From Nonomuraea thailandensis (GTDB taxonomy: Bacteria; Actinomycetota; Actinomycetes; Streptosporangiales; Streptosporangiaceae): DNA of 64,000 bases. The stretch is taken from positions 12,713,501 through 12,777,500 of the forward strand of contig NZ_JAMZEB010000002.1 in the NCBI RefSeq assembly GCF_024172165.1, given 5' to 3'. Positions 37,023 through 46,582 of the stretch are shown one piece after another. How positions within the stretch are numbered: the stretch's first letter is position 1; each line of letters starts with the position of its first letter. The notes under the pieces are model-generated. The model was not told the DNA's origin. It saw only the letters and a program-made list of their open reading frames with translations, and made no database searches. The translations under genes were made by a program, and so were the position numbers.

Positions 37023-37034
37023 CTAGGACACTAG
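37023..37034. promoter_or_regulatory. CTAG-type inverted repeat before the ABC operon
   Basis: CTAG-GACA-CTAG within an AT-rich stretch (CTAAAGTACTAGGACAC) 35 bp before the ABC ATPase start. GntR regulators of the YtrA type bind similar sites before this type of exporter, but no GntR gene is in the window, so the assignment is inference. Confidence 0.4.
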
Positions 37035-37068
37035 ATAAAGTAATAAAGCCTGATCAGGAGGACATCGC

Positions 37069-37943
<875 letters not shown>

Positions 37944-37947
<4 letters not shown>

Positions 37948-38993
37948 TCTGGCTGACCTGGCGGCAGTTCCGCGCCGCGGCCACGATGACGGCAGCCCTG
38001 CTCGTGCTGCTCGCCGCCGTCCTGCTCATGACCGGCTCGCGGCTCGCCGCCGACTACACCGCCGGGATCGCCTCCTGCACGCCGGGCGACGACTGCGGCA
38101 ACTTCTACAACCGCTTCTTCGAGGACTACCAGATCCCGTTCCTGGCGAGCACCCTCGTCGTGCTGATCCTGCCCGCCCTGGTCGGGCTCTTCTGGGGAGC
38201 GCCGCTGATCACCCGCGAGCTGGAGTCGGGCACGCACCTGCTGGTGTGGAACCAGAGCATCACCAGGACCCGATGGCTGATGATCAAGCTCGGGTTCACC
38301 GGCCTGGTCGCCACGGCCGCCGCCGGCATCAGCGGCCTGGCGGTCACCTGGTGGTCAGGGCCGCTGGACCAGTCCGCCCCCGAGGGGTTCGCGCTCATGG
38401 ACCCCCTGGTGTTCAGCGCGCGGGGGATCGCCCCCCTCGGGTACGCGGCCTTCGCCTTCGCCCTCGGTGTGACCGTGGGCATGCTGGTGCGCCGCACCCT
38501 GCCCGCGATGGCACTGACCCTGGCCGTCTTCGCCGCCGTCCAGATCGCCGTGCCCCTCCTGGCCAGGCCCTACCTGATGCCGCCGGTCACGGCCACCTTC
38601 GAGCTCGGCAGGGAGAACATCGACGGGCTGGGCATCAGCCGCGAGGGCGTCTTCTCGGTGAACCTCACAGCGGCGATCCCCGGGCGCACGGGCTCCTGGG
38701 TCCTGTCCAGCCATCTCGTCGACCCGTCAGGGCGCACGGTCGCCGCCAGCGGCGAGATGGGCGTCGTCCCCGTCTCCACCACGTCGGGGCCCTGCGCGTT
38801 GTCGGGAGCCGGGCCGCAGGGCGGCAACGCGTGCATGGTCGAGATCAACCGGCTCGGCTACCGCCAGCAGGCGACCTACCAGCCCCTCGAACGGTTCTGG
38901 CCGCTGCAGTGGATCGAGACCGGGATCTACGCCCTGCTCACCCTCGGCCTCACCTGGGCGTCCTTCTGGTGGATCAGGAGGCGCCTGTCATGA
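37944..38993 (+). CDS. ABC-2 type transporter permease
   Basis: 349 residues, six hydrophobic segments. It begins MIWLTWRQFRAAATMTAALL and has a large outer loop (about 215-310, with two cysteines) before the last helix (WIETGIYALLTLGLTWASFW). The WLTWRQ start is frequent in actinobacterial permeases paired with YtrB-type ATPases. It overlaps the ATPase gene (ATGA) and the peptidase gene (ATGA). Confidence 0.9.
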
Positions 38994-40408
38994 CCGTCAT
39001 CAGGACGGTGACAGCCGGGCTCGCCCTCCTCCTGGCGGCGGCCTGCACCGTGCCGTCGCCGCCGCGCCCCCAGGCGAGCACCGCCGCCGGGACGGTCTGC
39101 GCGAGCCCCCAAGCGGCTCCCGGAGCGGAGACGGCCACCACGGTCGACGTCATCGAGCAGGCCTACCTCTGCATTCTCACCCACTACTACAGCGCCGCCA
39201 CGCTCGATGCCCGCACGCTGCTCACCTCGGGATTCGTCGCCCTGACCCAGGAGCTCAACCGCAACGGCCGCGACGTGCCCGAGGCCACCATGCCCGCGCT
39301 GAACGGAGACAGGAAGGCCGACTGGGCCGCCTTCGAGGCCGTCTACAGGAAGATCACCGACCAGGTGCCCGACCTGCGCGACAGGCTGGCGGTCGTCACC
39401 CTCGAAGCCGTCGTGGCCGCCCTCGGCGACAACCACGCCCGCTGGGTGCACGACGCCAGGCTGCACCCCGACTACTACGACGGCGACGGCTACGGCCTGG
39501 GCCTCCAGGCGAACGTCAACGGCCCCCAGGTGGAGGGCAACCCGGGGGCCGCCGTCCCGCCGCTGTTCGTCACCGCAGTCCAGGGCGGCGCGGCGCAGGC
39601 CGCCGGGGTGCGGCCCGGCGACGTCATCGAGGCGATCAACGACTCGGCGCCCTTCATCGACGGCGAGCCCACCCCCGCGATCGCCGCCCTCTACCCCGGC
39701 TACCCGGAGGCGCGCCCGGTCCGGCTCCGGCTGCTGCGGGAGAGCACCGGGCGCCGCTGGACGGTGACGCTCAAACCGGGCCTCTTCCAGCGGGACCTCG
39801 CCGCCCTCCAGGTGGTGCGGTCGAAGCTGCTGGACGGCGGCGTCGCCTACGTGCGGCTGGCCGGGTTCGCCCCCGACTCCGCCAAGCGCACGCTGGCCGC
39901 CATCGCCCGGCTGCGCGAGGGCAGGACGCTCACCGGCGTCGTGCTGGACCTGCGCGGCAACGGCGGCGGCATCCCCACGGAGGCGGTGCGGCTGGTGAGC
40001 GCGTTCGCCCACGGCAAGGTCACCGGTTACCAGTGCGCCGCGGACGGCACGTGCGAGGCCTTCCGCACCGACGACACCGTCGAGCTGGTGGGGCTGCCGC
40101 TGGCCGTACTGATCGACCGCAGCTGCGCCTCGGCGTGCGAGCACGTCGGCTCCGCGGTGAAGGACCTGCGGATCGGCCACCTGGTCGGCACCAGGACGGC
40201 CGGCGTCATCTCCGGGCCGTCTCAGCCGTACCTGCTGGCCAACAACACCGTGCTGAGCTTCCCCGCCAAGCACCACCTCGGCCCGAACCGCGAGCTGGTC
40301 GACCGGATCGGCGTGCCGCCCGACCACCACGTGGCCCCCACCCCGCGCGACGCGGCGGCGGGGCGCGACCCAGCCCTGGCCCAGGCCCTGACCCTGCTGC
40401 ACGAGTGA
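38990..40408 (+). CDS. S41-family peptidase, lipoprotein
   Basis: 472 residues. It opens with a lipobox signal (VTAGLALLLAAACT), so the mature protein is membrane-anchored outside. A helical N-terminal part, a PDZ domain around 200-290 (AAGVRPGDVIEAINDSAP) and an S41 catalytic domain follow: DLRGNGGGIPTEAV, Ser in RSCASACEHVGSAVKD, LVGTRTAGVISGPS. The Lys of CtpA-type enzymes is not in its usual GKG place, so it is closer to the Tricorn/IRBP-like branch. Coupled with the exporter, which is unusual and suggests shared work on an exported substrate. Confidence 0.88.
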   Translation: MTVIRTVTAGLALLLAAACTVPSPPRPQASTAAGTVCASPQAAPGAETATTVDVIEQAYLCILTHYYSAATLDARTLLTSGFVALTQELNRNGRDVPEATMPALNGDRKADWAAFEAVYRKITDQVPDLRDRLAVVTLEAVVAALGDNHARWVHDARLHPDYYDGDGYGLGLQANVNGPQVEGNPGAAVPPLFVTAVQGGAAQAAGVRPGDVIEAINDSAPFIDGEPTPAIAALYPGYPEARPVRLRLLRESTGRRWTVTLKPGLFQRDLAALQVVRSKLLDGGVAYVRLAGFAPDSAKRTLAAIARLREGRTLTGVVLDLRGNGGGIPTEAVRLVSAFAHGKVTGYQCAADGTCEAFRTDDTVELVGLPLAVLIDRSCASACEHVGSAVKDLRIGHLVGTRTAGVISGPSQPYLLANNTVLSFPAKHHLGPNRELVDRIGVPPDHHVAPTPRDAAAGRDPALAQALTLLHE

Positions 40409-40414
40409 GGGAAC

Positions 40415-41563
40415 ATGAGACCCATAGCGGTGGCGCTCGCCGGGCTGGCCGTCCTCGCGGCATCCGCCTGCTCAGCGCCCACCCCGCCCAGACCGGCCGC
40501 CGTGTCGCCCCCGCCGTCCGGCCCCGCCACCCTGCCCGCCCCCACGGGCGACCGGCCGGTCGGCACCACCGTCCTGCACCTGACGGACACCTCCCGGCCC
40601 GACCCCTGGAACCTGGACGCCGAGGCCAGGGAGCTCAAGGTCACGCTGTGGTATCCGGCCGAGGAGCGGGACGGGCAGCGGGCGCCGTACATGTCGGCCG
40701 AGGAGTCGGAGCTCGTGCTGAAGGGGGTCAGGAGCGCGGCCGTGCCCTACGACACGCTCAGCAAGACGGGGACGAACGCCGTCGCCGACGCCGAGCCCGC
40801 CGGACGGGAGCTGCCGCTGGTGGTGCTCTCGCCCGGCTTCACCAAGCCGGTCAGCACGCTGACGTCCCTGGCCGAGGACCTGGCCAGCCGCGGGTACGTG
40901 GTGGCAGGCATCGACCACCCCTACGAGAGCTACGCCACGACCCTGGCCGACGGGACGGTCGCGGGGTGCCTGGCGTGCGACAGCGACGCGGACCCCGGCT
41001 TCGGCACGGGCGTGGTGCGGGGCCGGGCGGCGGACGTCTCGTTCGTGCTCGACCAGCTCCCGTCGAAGTGGGACGGCGCCGCGGTGCTCGACCACTCGAA
41101 GGTCGCGATGGCGGGGCAGTCGATCGGCGGGGCGAGCGCCCTGGCGGCCATGGTCCAGGACCCGCGGATCCGCGCGGGGATCAACATGGACGGCACCACG
41201 TACGCCCGGATCCCGAAGAGCGGGTTCGCCCGCCCGTTCCTTTTTGTGGGCGCGCCGCCGCACGTCCCCGGCGGACGGGATCCCTCGTGGGAGCGTGACT
41301 GGAAGCTGCTGACCGGGTGGAAGCGCTGGATCGTGGTGACGGGCGCGGATCACCAGTCGTTCACCGACAGCCCGCTGCTGCAGGGCTCGCTCGGCATCAC
41401 GCCCGCGTACGGCGCCCTGTCCCCGCAGCGCTCGGCCGAGCTGACCCGCACGTACGTGGCGGCCTTCCTCGACCAGCACCTGAAGGCGCAGCGGCGGCCA
41501 CTGCTGGACCAGCCGTCATCGCGCTACCCGGAGGTGAGGTTCTGCCCCTCGGCGTGCGGGTGA
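40415..41563 (+). CDS. Alpha/beta hydrolase lipoprotein (PAF acetylhydrolase-like)
   Basis: 382 residues with lipobox LAVLAASACS and a Pro/Ala-rich linker. The hydrolase core shows the oxyanion region VLSPGFTKPVSTLTSLAEDL, nucleophile in AMAGQSIGGASALAA, Asp in INMDGTTYARI and His in GADHQSFTDS. Resembles bacterial platelet-activating-factor acetylhydrolase/lipase class. Starts 6 bp after the S41 gene. Likely acts at the outer face of the membrane on an ester; substrate unknown. Confidence 0.87.
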   Translation: MRPIAVALAGLAVLAASACSAPTPPRPAAVSPPPSGPATLPAPTGDRPVGTTVLHLTDTSRPDPWNLDAEARELKVTLWYPAEERDGQRAPYMSAEESELVLKGVRSAAVPYDTLSKTGTNAVADAEPAGRELPLVVLSPGFTKPVSTLTSLAEDLASRGYVVAGIDHPYESYATTLADGTVAGCLACDSDADPGFGTGVVRGRAADVSFVLDQLPSKWDGAAVLDHSKVAMAGQSIGGASALAAMVQDPRIRAGINMDGTTYARIPKSGFARPFLFVGAPPHVPGGRDPSWERDWKLLTGWKRWIVVTGADHQSFTDSPLLQGSLGITPAYGALSPQRSAELTRTYVAAFLDQHLKAQRRPLLDQPSSRYPEVRFCPSACG

Positions 41564-41591
41564 CTCCACCTTCCCACGGCGGGCGTCCGGA

Positions 41592-41619
41592 TGGCGATCC
41601 ACCGATCGGTGGATCGCCA
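41592..41619. promoter_or_regulatory. 28-bp perfect palindrome between the two ABC clusters
   Basis: TGGCGATCCACCGA and its exact complement, no loop. It lies between the hydrolase stop and the second ABC ATPase start, 97 bp before the latter. Either an operator for the second cluster or a terminator of the first. Confidence 0.6.
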
Positions 41620-41715
41620 CCACCGCTCGGCGGGGCCCGCGCCTCCACCGTCCGCCGGCCAGGTCCCGTCTCCTGGTCGATGTCGGGAAGGCGCCGGTCG
41701 TAGCACGCTGAACGC

Positions 41716-42636
41716 ATGCCACCAGTGATCGAGGTACGCAACCTCCACAAGCGCTACGACGACAAGATCGCGGTCGACGACGTCTCCCTCACCGTCCAGG
41801 AGGGTGAGATCTTCGGCATCCTCGGCCCGAACGGCGCCGGCAAGACGACGACCGTGGAGTGCATCGAGGGCCTGCGCACGCCGGATCGCGGCGAGATCAG
41901 GGTGCTCGGGCTCGACCCCCTCAAGGACCACGCCGAGCTGACCCGGCGGCTCGGCGTCCAGTTGCAGGCCGGTCACCTCCCCGAGCGGCTCCAGGTCGCC
42001 GAGGCCCTGGAGCTCTACAGCTCCTTCTACCCCGGGCCCGCCGACTGGCGCGCGCTGCTCGACGGCCTCGGCCTGGCGGACAAGGCGAGGACCCGGTACG
42101 CCAGGCTCTCCGGCGGCCAGAAACAACGCCTGTCGATCGCGCTGGCGCTCATCGGCAGCCCCCGGGTGGCGATCCTCGACGAGCTCACCACCGGCCTCGA
42201 CCCGCAGGCCCGGCGCGACACCTGGGACCTGATCGAGGGCGTGCGCTCCGGCGGCGTGACGATCGTGCTGGTCACCCACTTCATGGAGGAGGCCGAGCGG
42301 CTGTGCGACCGGCTCGCGGTGATCGACGCCGGCCGCGTCGTCATGGTGGACACTCCCGCCGGCCTGACCGAGCGGGCGCGCATCGGGCAGCGCATCCAGT
42401 TCCGCCCGTCCAGGCCGATGGACGACCGCCTGCTGACGAGCCTGCCCGACGTCTCCGGCGTCACCCGCCGGGGCGAGCTGGTCGTCGTCGACGGCAACGA
42501 CAACGCGCTCAACGCCGTCACCACCGTGCTGGCCCGCAACCAGATCGTGGCCCAGCAGCTACGCGTCGAGCAGGCGAGCCTGGAGGACGCGTTCGTCCGG
42601 CTGACCGGCAGGCGCCCCGAAGCCGGCCCCCGGTGA
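41716..42636 (+). CDS. ABC transporter ATP-binding protein, DrrA-type
   Basis: 306 residues. Walker A GPNGAGKTTTVECIEGL, signature LSGGQKQRLSIALAL, Walker B AILDELTTGLDPQARRDT, H loop LVTHFMEEAERL, then the DrrA-type C-terminal region. Forms a daunorubicin-resistance-type exporter with the permease 29 bp downstream. Such exporters move hydrophobic antibiotics, lipids or drugs. Confidence 0.93.
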   Translation: MPPVIEVRNLHKRYDDKIAVDDVSLTVQEGEIFGILGPNGAGKTTTVECIEGLRTPDRGEIRVLGLDPLKDHAELTRRLGVQLQAGHLPERLQVAEALELYSSFYPGPADWRALLDGLGLADKARTRYARLSGGQKQRLSIALALIGSPRVAILDELTTGLDPQARRDTWDLIEGVRSGGVTIVLVTHFMEEAERLCDRLAVIDAGRVVMVDTPAGLTERARIGQRIQFRPSRPMDDRLLTSLPDVSGVTRRGELVVVDGNDNALNAVTTVLARNQIVAQQLRVEQASLEDAFVRLTGRRPEAGPR

Positions 42637-42665
42637 ACGACCCACGACGAGAGGACCTCACGCCC

Positions 42666-43451
42666 ATGTCCGCCCTCCACTCCACCGCACCCCCTGTCAC
42701 CGCCCGGCGAGGCTCCGCGACGTGGCGGCTCATCAAGGCCGAGAGCACGCTGTGCGTCCGGGACAAGGTCGGCCCCCTGTGGGGCATCGGCTTCCCGCTG
42801 ATCCTGCTGGTCGTCCTCGGCAGCGTCTCCGACCTGCGGCAGCCCGTGGAGGGCGGCGGCGGACTGACGTACTTCGACCTCTACGTCCCTGTCCTGGTCC
42901 TGTTCAACCTGGCCATCCTGGCCACGGCCTCCCTGCCGACCACGCTCGCGGGGTACCGGGAGAACGGCGTGCTGCGGCGCATGCGCACCACGCCGGTCGG
43001 CCCGGCCCGCGTGCTCGCCGCCCAGCTCGTGGCCAACTTCGCCATCGCGGTCGTCGCGATGGTCCTGTTCCTCGCGGTGGCCCGGCTCGGCTTCGGCGTC
43101 GGCCTGCCGGAGCACCTGCCCGGGTTCGCCTTCGCCTGGTTGCTCGCGTCGGCCGCGCTGCTCTCGATCGGCCTGCTCATCACCGCGCTCGCGCCCGGGC
43201 GCGGCCCGGCCACGGCGATCGGCACGGTGCTGTTCTTCCCGATGATGTTCTTCGCCGGGCTCTGGGTGCCGATCTCGCAGATGCCGCCGCTGCTGGCGAA
43301 CATCGCCCACTACACCCCGCTCGGCGCCGGCATGGGGGCGTTCCAGGACGCCTACCTCGGGCACTTCCCGTCCGCCGTGCCGCTGCTGACGCTGACGGCC
43401 TACGCGGTGGTGTGCACGTCCGTCGCCGTCCGCTGGTTCCGCTGGGAATAG
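42666..43451 (+). CDS. ABC-2 transporter permease, DrrB-type
   Basis: 261 residues from ATG 42666. Six membrane segments and the ABC-2 signature region GYRENGVLRRMRTTPVGPAR and FFPMMFFAGLWVPISQMP. The pair with the DrrA-type ATPase is complete. It is followed 20 bp later by a sensor kinase gene, so regulation by the linked two-component system is likely. Confidence 0.92.
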   Translation: MSALHSTAPPVTARRGSATWRLIKAESTLCVRDKVGPLWGIGFPLILLVVLGSVSDLRQPVEGGGGLTYFDLYVPVLVLFNLAILATASLPTTLAGYRENGVLRRMRTTPVGPARVLAAQLVANFAIAVVAMVLFLAVARLGFGVGLPEHLPGFAFAWLLASAALLSIGLLITALAPGRGPATAIGTVLFFPMMFFAGLWVPISQMPPLLANIAHYTPLGAGMGAFQDAYLGHFPSAVPLLTLTAYAVVCTSVAVRWFRWE

Positions 43452-43471
43452 AATCCGGGTGGGAGAGAGTC

Positions 43472-44740
43472 TTGAGCAGGAAGATGCCGCAACAGCCGCC
43501 GTTCCTTCTGGTCAACGTGGTGCCGTACGTGCTGCTGGCGCCCCTCGTCACGATCCTGGTGACCGTGGAGGGCTGGGCGGGCGGCCCCCTGCTCCTCGAC
43601 CTCGGCCTCTGCGGGCTGGCCGCCGCGTGGATGCTCGGCATGTTCACCCTGCGTCCCGGCTGGTGGGACCGGCCGCTGATCATGGGGGTGTTCGTCGCGG
43701 GGCTGGTCGCGATCACCGCGGTCCTGGTGGTCCGCCACCCCGCCGCCGGGCTCTTCACCCCCGCCGCCTACATCTACTCCTTCACGGTCCTGCGCTGGCC
43801 GTGGCGGCTGCTGGGAGTGGCCGCCACGGCGGTCCTGGCCGGCACGGCGCAGGCGTCCGGCGTCCCCGCGACGGACACGTTCGGCGTGACGATGCACGCG
43901 ACCATCGTCGCCTTCAACATCGCCATGATGTGCGCCTGCGCCTGGGTCCTGCGGATCGCCGAGAAGGAGGAGGAGCGGCGGGAGCAGACCCTCGAAGAGC
44001 TGAGCCGGACGAACCGGCTGCTGGAGGCGTCGCTCGCCGAGAACGCCGGCCTGCACGCGCAGCTGCTCGCCCAGGCCAGGGAGGCGGGCGTGCTCGACGA
44101 GCGCCAGCGGATGGCCCGCGAGATCCACGACACCCTGGCGCAGGGCCTGACCGGCATCATCGCCCAGCTCCAGGCGGCCGAGCAGATGCACGAGGTCCCG
44201 CGGCCGTGGCGGCGGCCCTTCGACGCCGTCAAGAACCTCGCGCGGGAGAGCCTGGCCGAGGCCCGGCGCTCGGTCGACGCGCTGCGGCCCGAGCCGCTGC
44301 GGACAGCGCGCCTGAGCGACGCGCTCGCCGACGTCGCCGGCCGCTGGTCGAAGCTGCACGGGCTCCCCGTTCACGTCACGACGACCGGCACGGTACGGCC
44401 GATGACACCGGAGGCCGAGTTCGCGCTGCTGCGCACGGCACAGGAGGCACTGGCCAACGTGGCCAAGCACGCGCACGCCACCCGGGTCGGGGTGACGCTG
44501 TCCTTCCTGGAGCACGAGGTCGCGCTGGACGTGCGTGACGACGGGAAGGGCTTCGACCCGGCGGGGCTCGAAGCCGGCCCGGCCCCGTCACGGCGGCCGT
44601 CCGGCGGCGGTTTCGGCCTGGCCATCATGCGCCAGCGCGTCGAAGGGCTGTCCGGCACCTTACAGATCGAGTCCGAGCCCGGCGCCGGCACCGGGATCTC
44701 AGCCTGCCTTCCCACCCTGCCGGCCGGGAGCCACTCATGA
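43472..44740 (+). CDS. NarL-type sensor histidine kinase
   Basis: 422 residues from TTG 43472, which has GGGAGAG about 5 bp upstream; ATG 43484 is the alternative. Five to six hydrophobic segments span residues 10-150, with no outer domain. A coiled coil (EKEEERREQTLEELSRTN, about 165-205) leads to the HisKA_3 box QRMAREIHDTLAQGLTG and HATPase (RTAQEALANVAKHAHAT, DDGKGFDPAG). Resembles kinases that control drug exporters. Its stop overlaps the regulator start (ATGA). Confidence 0.92.
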   Translation: MSRKMPQQPPFLLVNVVPYVLLAPLVTILVTVEGWAGGPLLLDLGLCGLAAAWMLGMFTLRPGWWDRPLIMGVFVAGLVAITAVLVVRHPAAGLFTPAAYIYSFTVLRWPWRLLGVAATAVLAGTAQASGVPATDTFGVTMHATIVAFNIAMMCACAWVLRIAEKEEERREQTLEELSRTNRLLEASLAENAGLHAQLLAQAREAGVLDERQRMAREIHDTLAQGLTGIIAQLQAAEQMHEVPRPWRRPFDAVKNLARESLAEARRSVDALRPEPLRTARLSDALADVAGRWSKLHGLPVHVTTTGTVRPMTPEAEFALLRTAQEALANVAKHAHATRVGVTLSFLEHEVALDVRDDGKGFDPAGLEAGPAPSRRPSGGGFGLAIMRQRVEGLSGTLQIESEPGAGTGISACLPTLPAGSHS

Positions 44741-45402
44741 CCGATCACGCGGCTGAGACCCCGATCCGGATGGTGGTCGCGGACGACCATCCCGTCGTCA
44801 GGGACGGGCTGAGCAGCATGTTCGCCTCCGCGCCCGGATTCGAGGTGGTGGGGGAGGCCGCGGACGGCGCCGTGGCCGTACGGCTTGCCCAGGAGCTGCG
44901 GCCCGACGTGATCCTCATGGACCTGCGCATGCCGGGCATGGACGGGCTGACCGCGATCAGGGAGCTGGCCCGGCTGGGCGTCACCTCCCGCGTGCTGGTC
45001 CTGACGACCTACGACACCGACAGCCACGTCCTTCCGGCCATCGAGGCGGGCGCCACCGGCTACCTGCTCAAGGACTCCCCCCGGGAGGACCTGCTGCGGG
45101 GCGCGCGCGCCGCCGCCAAGGGCGACAGCGTGCTGTCCCCCTCGGTGGCGGCACGGCTGATGAACCGGGTCAGGACGCCCGCGCCGCAACTGCTCAGCGG
45201 GCGCGAGCTGGAGGTCATCGAGCTCGTGGCGGCCGGCAACACCAACCGCGAGGCGGCCGCCCGGCTGTTCATCACCGAGGCCACGGTCAAGAGCCACCTG
45301 CTGAACATCTACGCCAAGCTCGGCGTGGGCGACCGCGCCGCCGCCGTCACCGAGGCGTTCAACCGCGGACTGCTCGTCCCGCGGGCCCCCGAGCAGCCCT
45401 GA
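44737..45402 (+). CDS. NarL/LuxR-family response regulator
   Basis: 221 residues. Intact receiver (VVADDHPVVRDGL, Asp in MDLRMPGMDGL, Lys in GYLLKDSPR) and a LuxR HTH (LSGRELEVIELVAAGNTNRE, ATVKSHLLNIYAKLGVGDR). Coupled with the preceding kinase and likely controls the DrrAB-type exporter. Ends 5 bp before the convergent cell-wall hydrolase gene. Confidence 0.95.
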   Translation: MTDHAAETPIRMVVADDHPVVRDGLSSMFASAPGFEVVGEAADGAVAVRLAQELRPDVILMDLRMPGMDGLTAIRELARLGVTSRVLVLTTYDTDSHVLPAIEAGATGYLLKDSPREDLLRGARAAAKGDSVLSPSVAARLMNRVRTPAPQLLSGRELEVIELVAAGNTNREAAARLFITEATVKSHLLNIYAKLGVGDRAAAVTEAFNRGLLVPRAPEQP

Positions 45403-45407
45403 CCTCG

Positions 45408-46364
45408 CTAGTTCATCGAGATGTGCACGTGGTCGAAGTGGTTCTCGGTGACGCTGCCCCGGTCGGACATGGCGCGCCAGCCGGACCCCTGGTTGATCCG
45501 CTGCTTCCAGATCACGTACTTGACGCCCAGCTTGTCCTTGTTCTGGATCGCCCAGGCCGCGATCCGGTCGCCGAGCGCGTTGTTGGCGGCCGTGGGCATC
45601 GCGCCGCCCGAGCTCATCATGAAGTCGCAGGCCCGGCCGAGTGGGTGCTCGCCGCTGGAGCCCGAGCGGAAGCAACCCACCGCGAACGGCAGCGAGAAGT
45701 TCTTCTCCACCTGCGCCTTCATCAGCCGCGTACGGGAGGTGATGTTGTCGGTGCCCGTGGGCAGCTCAGGCGCCCAGGTGCCGTTGGAGTTGCGGCCCGT
45801 GCCGTACGGGATGAGGTCTTCGAGCTTGTCCTTGATGTCCTCGATGACGTCCTCGGCCTCGTCGCGCTGCTCGTCCACCTTGGCCGCGTCCGCCTTGATC
45901 CTGGTGGTCAGCGCGGCGGCCTCCTCGCTGGCCTTCTTCTTGTCGTCGCGGGCCTTGGCCACGATCGCGACGAGGGCCTGCTGCTCGGCCGTGAGCTGTT
46001 CGAGCAGGGCGGCGCTGTCGGCGTCCGTCGGGAGCATGAAGCCCGGCAGTGAGGAGGGGTCGCCGTTCTGGTAGCGCAGGCGGGCGATGTCGGCGACCCG
46101 CTGCTCGGCGCCGGTCAGGGTCTGCTCGGCGGCGGCCAGCTTGGCGGCGGCTGTCTTGGCGGCCTCCTGCGCCTCTGCCAGCTCGACGCGCTTGAGGTTG
46201 TACTGCTCGATGAGCTTGTCGACCTTGCTGTTGAGCTGCTTGAGCTGGGCGCGGAGCTGGGCTTCCGTCGGCTTGGGCGCCGCTGAGGCAGGGGCCGCCG
46301 ACAGGGCGACGGCGGTGGCGGTGATGAGGCCGATGGCAAGGATCGCGGGGGACGAAGCCGCCAC
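45408..46364 (-). CDS. Secreted coiled-coil cell-wall peptidase-like protein
   Basis: 318 residues from GTG 46364. A signal peptide (LIGLITATAVALSAAPASA region) precedes a long coiled coil (about 35-190, KPTEAQLRAQLKQLNSKVD and on) and a C-terminal domain with HPLGRACDFMMS and the end HFDHVHISMN. Those His/Asp sets recall zinc-dependent D-Ala-D-Ala or endopeptidase domains of the M15 or ARB_07466 type. It lies downstream of a ydaO-type riboswitch, so cell-wall turnover under c-di-AMP control is expected. The first Cys pair around GCFRSGSS may be a disulfide. Confidence 0.85.
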   Translation of the reverse strand: MAASSPAILAIGLITATAVALSAAPASAAPKPTEAQLRAQLKQLNSKVDKLIEQYNLKRVELAEAQEAAKTAAAKLAAAEQTLTGAEQRVADIARLRYQNGDPSSLPGFMLPTDADSAALLEQLTAEQQALVAIVAKARDDKKKASEEAAALTTRIKADAAKVDEQRDEAEDVIEDIKDKLEDLIPYGTGRNSNGTWAPELPTGTDNITSRTRLMKAQVEKNFSLPFAVGCFRSGSSGEHPLGRACDFMMSSGGAMPTAANNALGDRIAAWAIQNKDKLGVKYVIWKQRINQGSGWRAMSDRGSVTENHFDHVHISMN

Positions 46365-46377
46365 GTGGATGATTCCT

Positions 46378-46510
46378 CTCCCTCTGCCGGCCGGGTTAGC
46401 TGACGGGTTCGGGCATGGGAGTGCGATTCCCTACCGCCGTAGCGGATTCACCCCAGGTGCGGTTTGGGTCCCCGGCTCCCGGGCGAGGCGCCCGGGATTA
46501 GGCGTGCCAC
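46378..46510 (-). ncRNA. ydaO-yuaA type riboswitch (cyclic di-AMP)
   Basis: In the leader of the cell-wall peptidase gene the minus strand carries the conserved ydaO blocks in order: GCCTAATCCCGGGCG, GCCGGGGACCCAAACC, GGGGTGAATCCGC, GGAATCGCACTCCC, GCCCGAACCCGTCAGCTAAC and the terminal GCAGAGGGAGAGG. This RNA senses c-di-AMP and commonly controls wall hydrolases in actinobacteria, usually as an OFF switch at high ligand. Exact limits are approximate. Confidence 0.9.
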
Positions 46511-46582
46511 GGCCGTTACGGCCGGTGCTTATGGGGATATTAGTGGTAGATCACGAGTAATGCGACCTTAACAAGAAATCTA

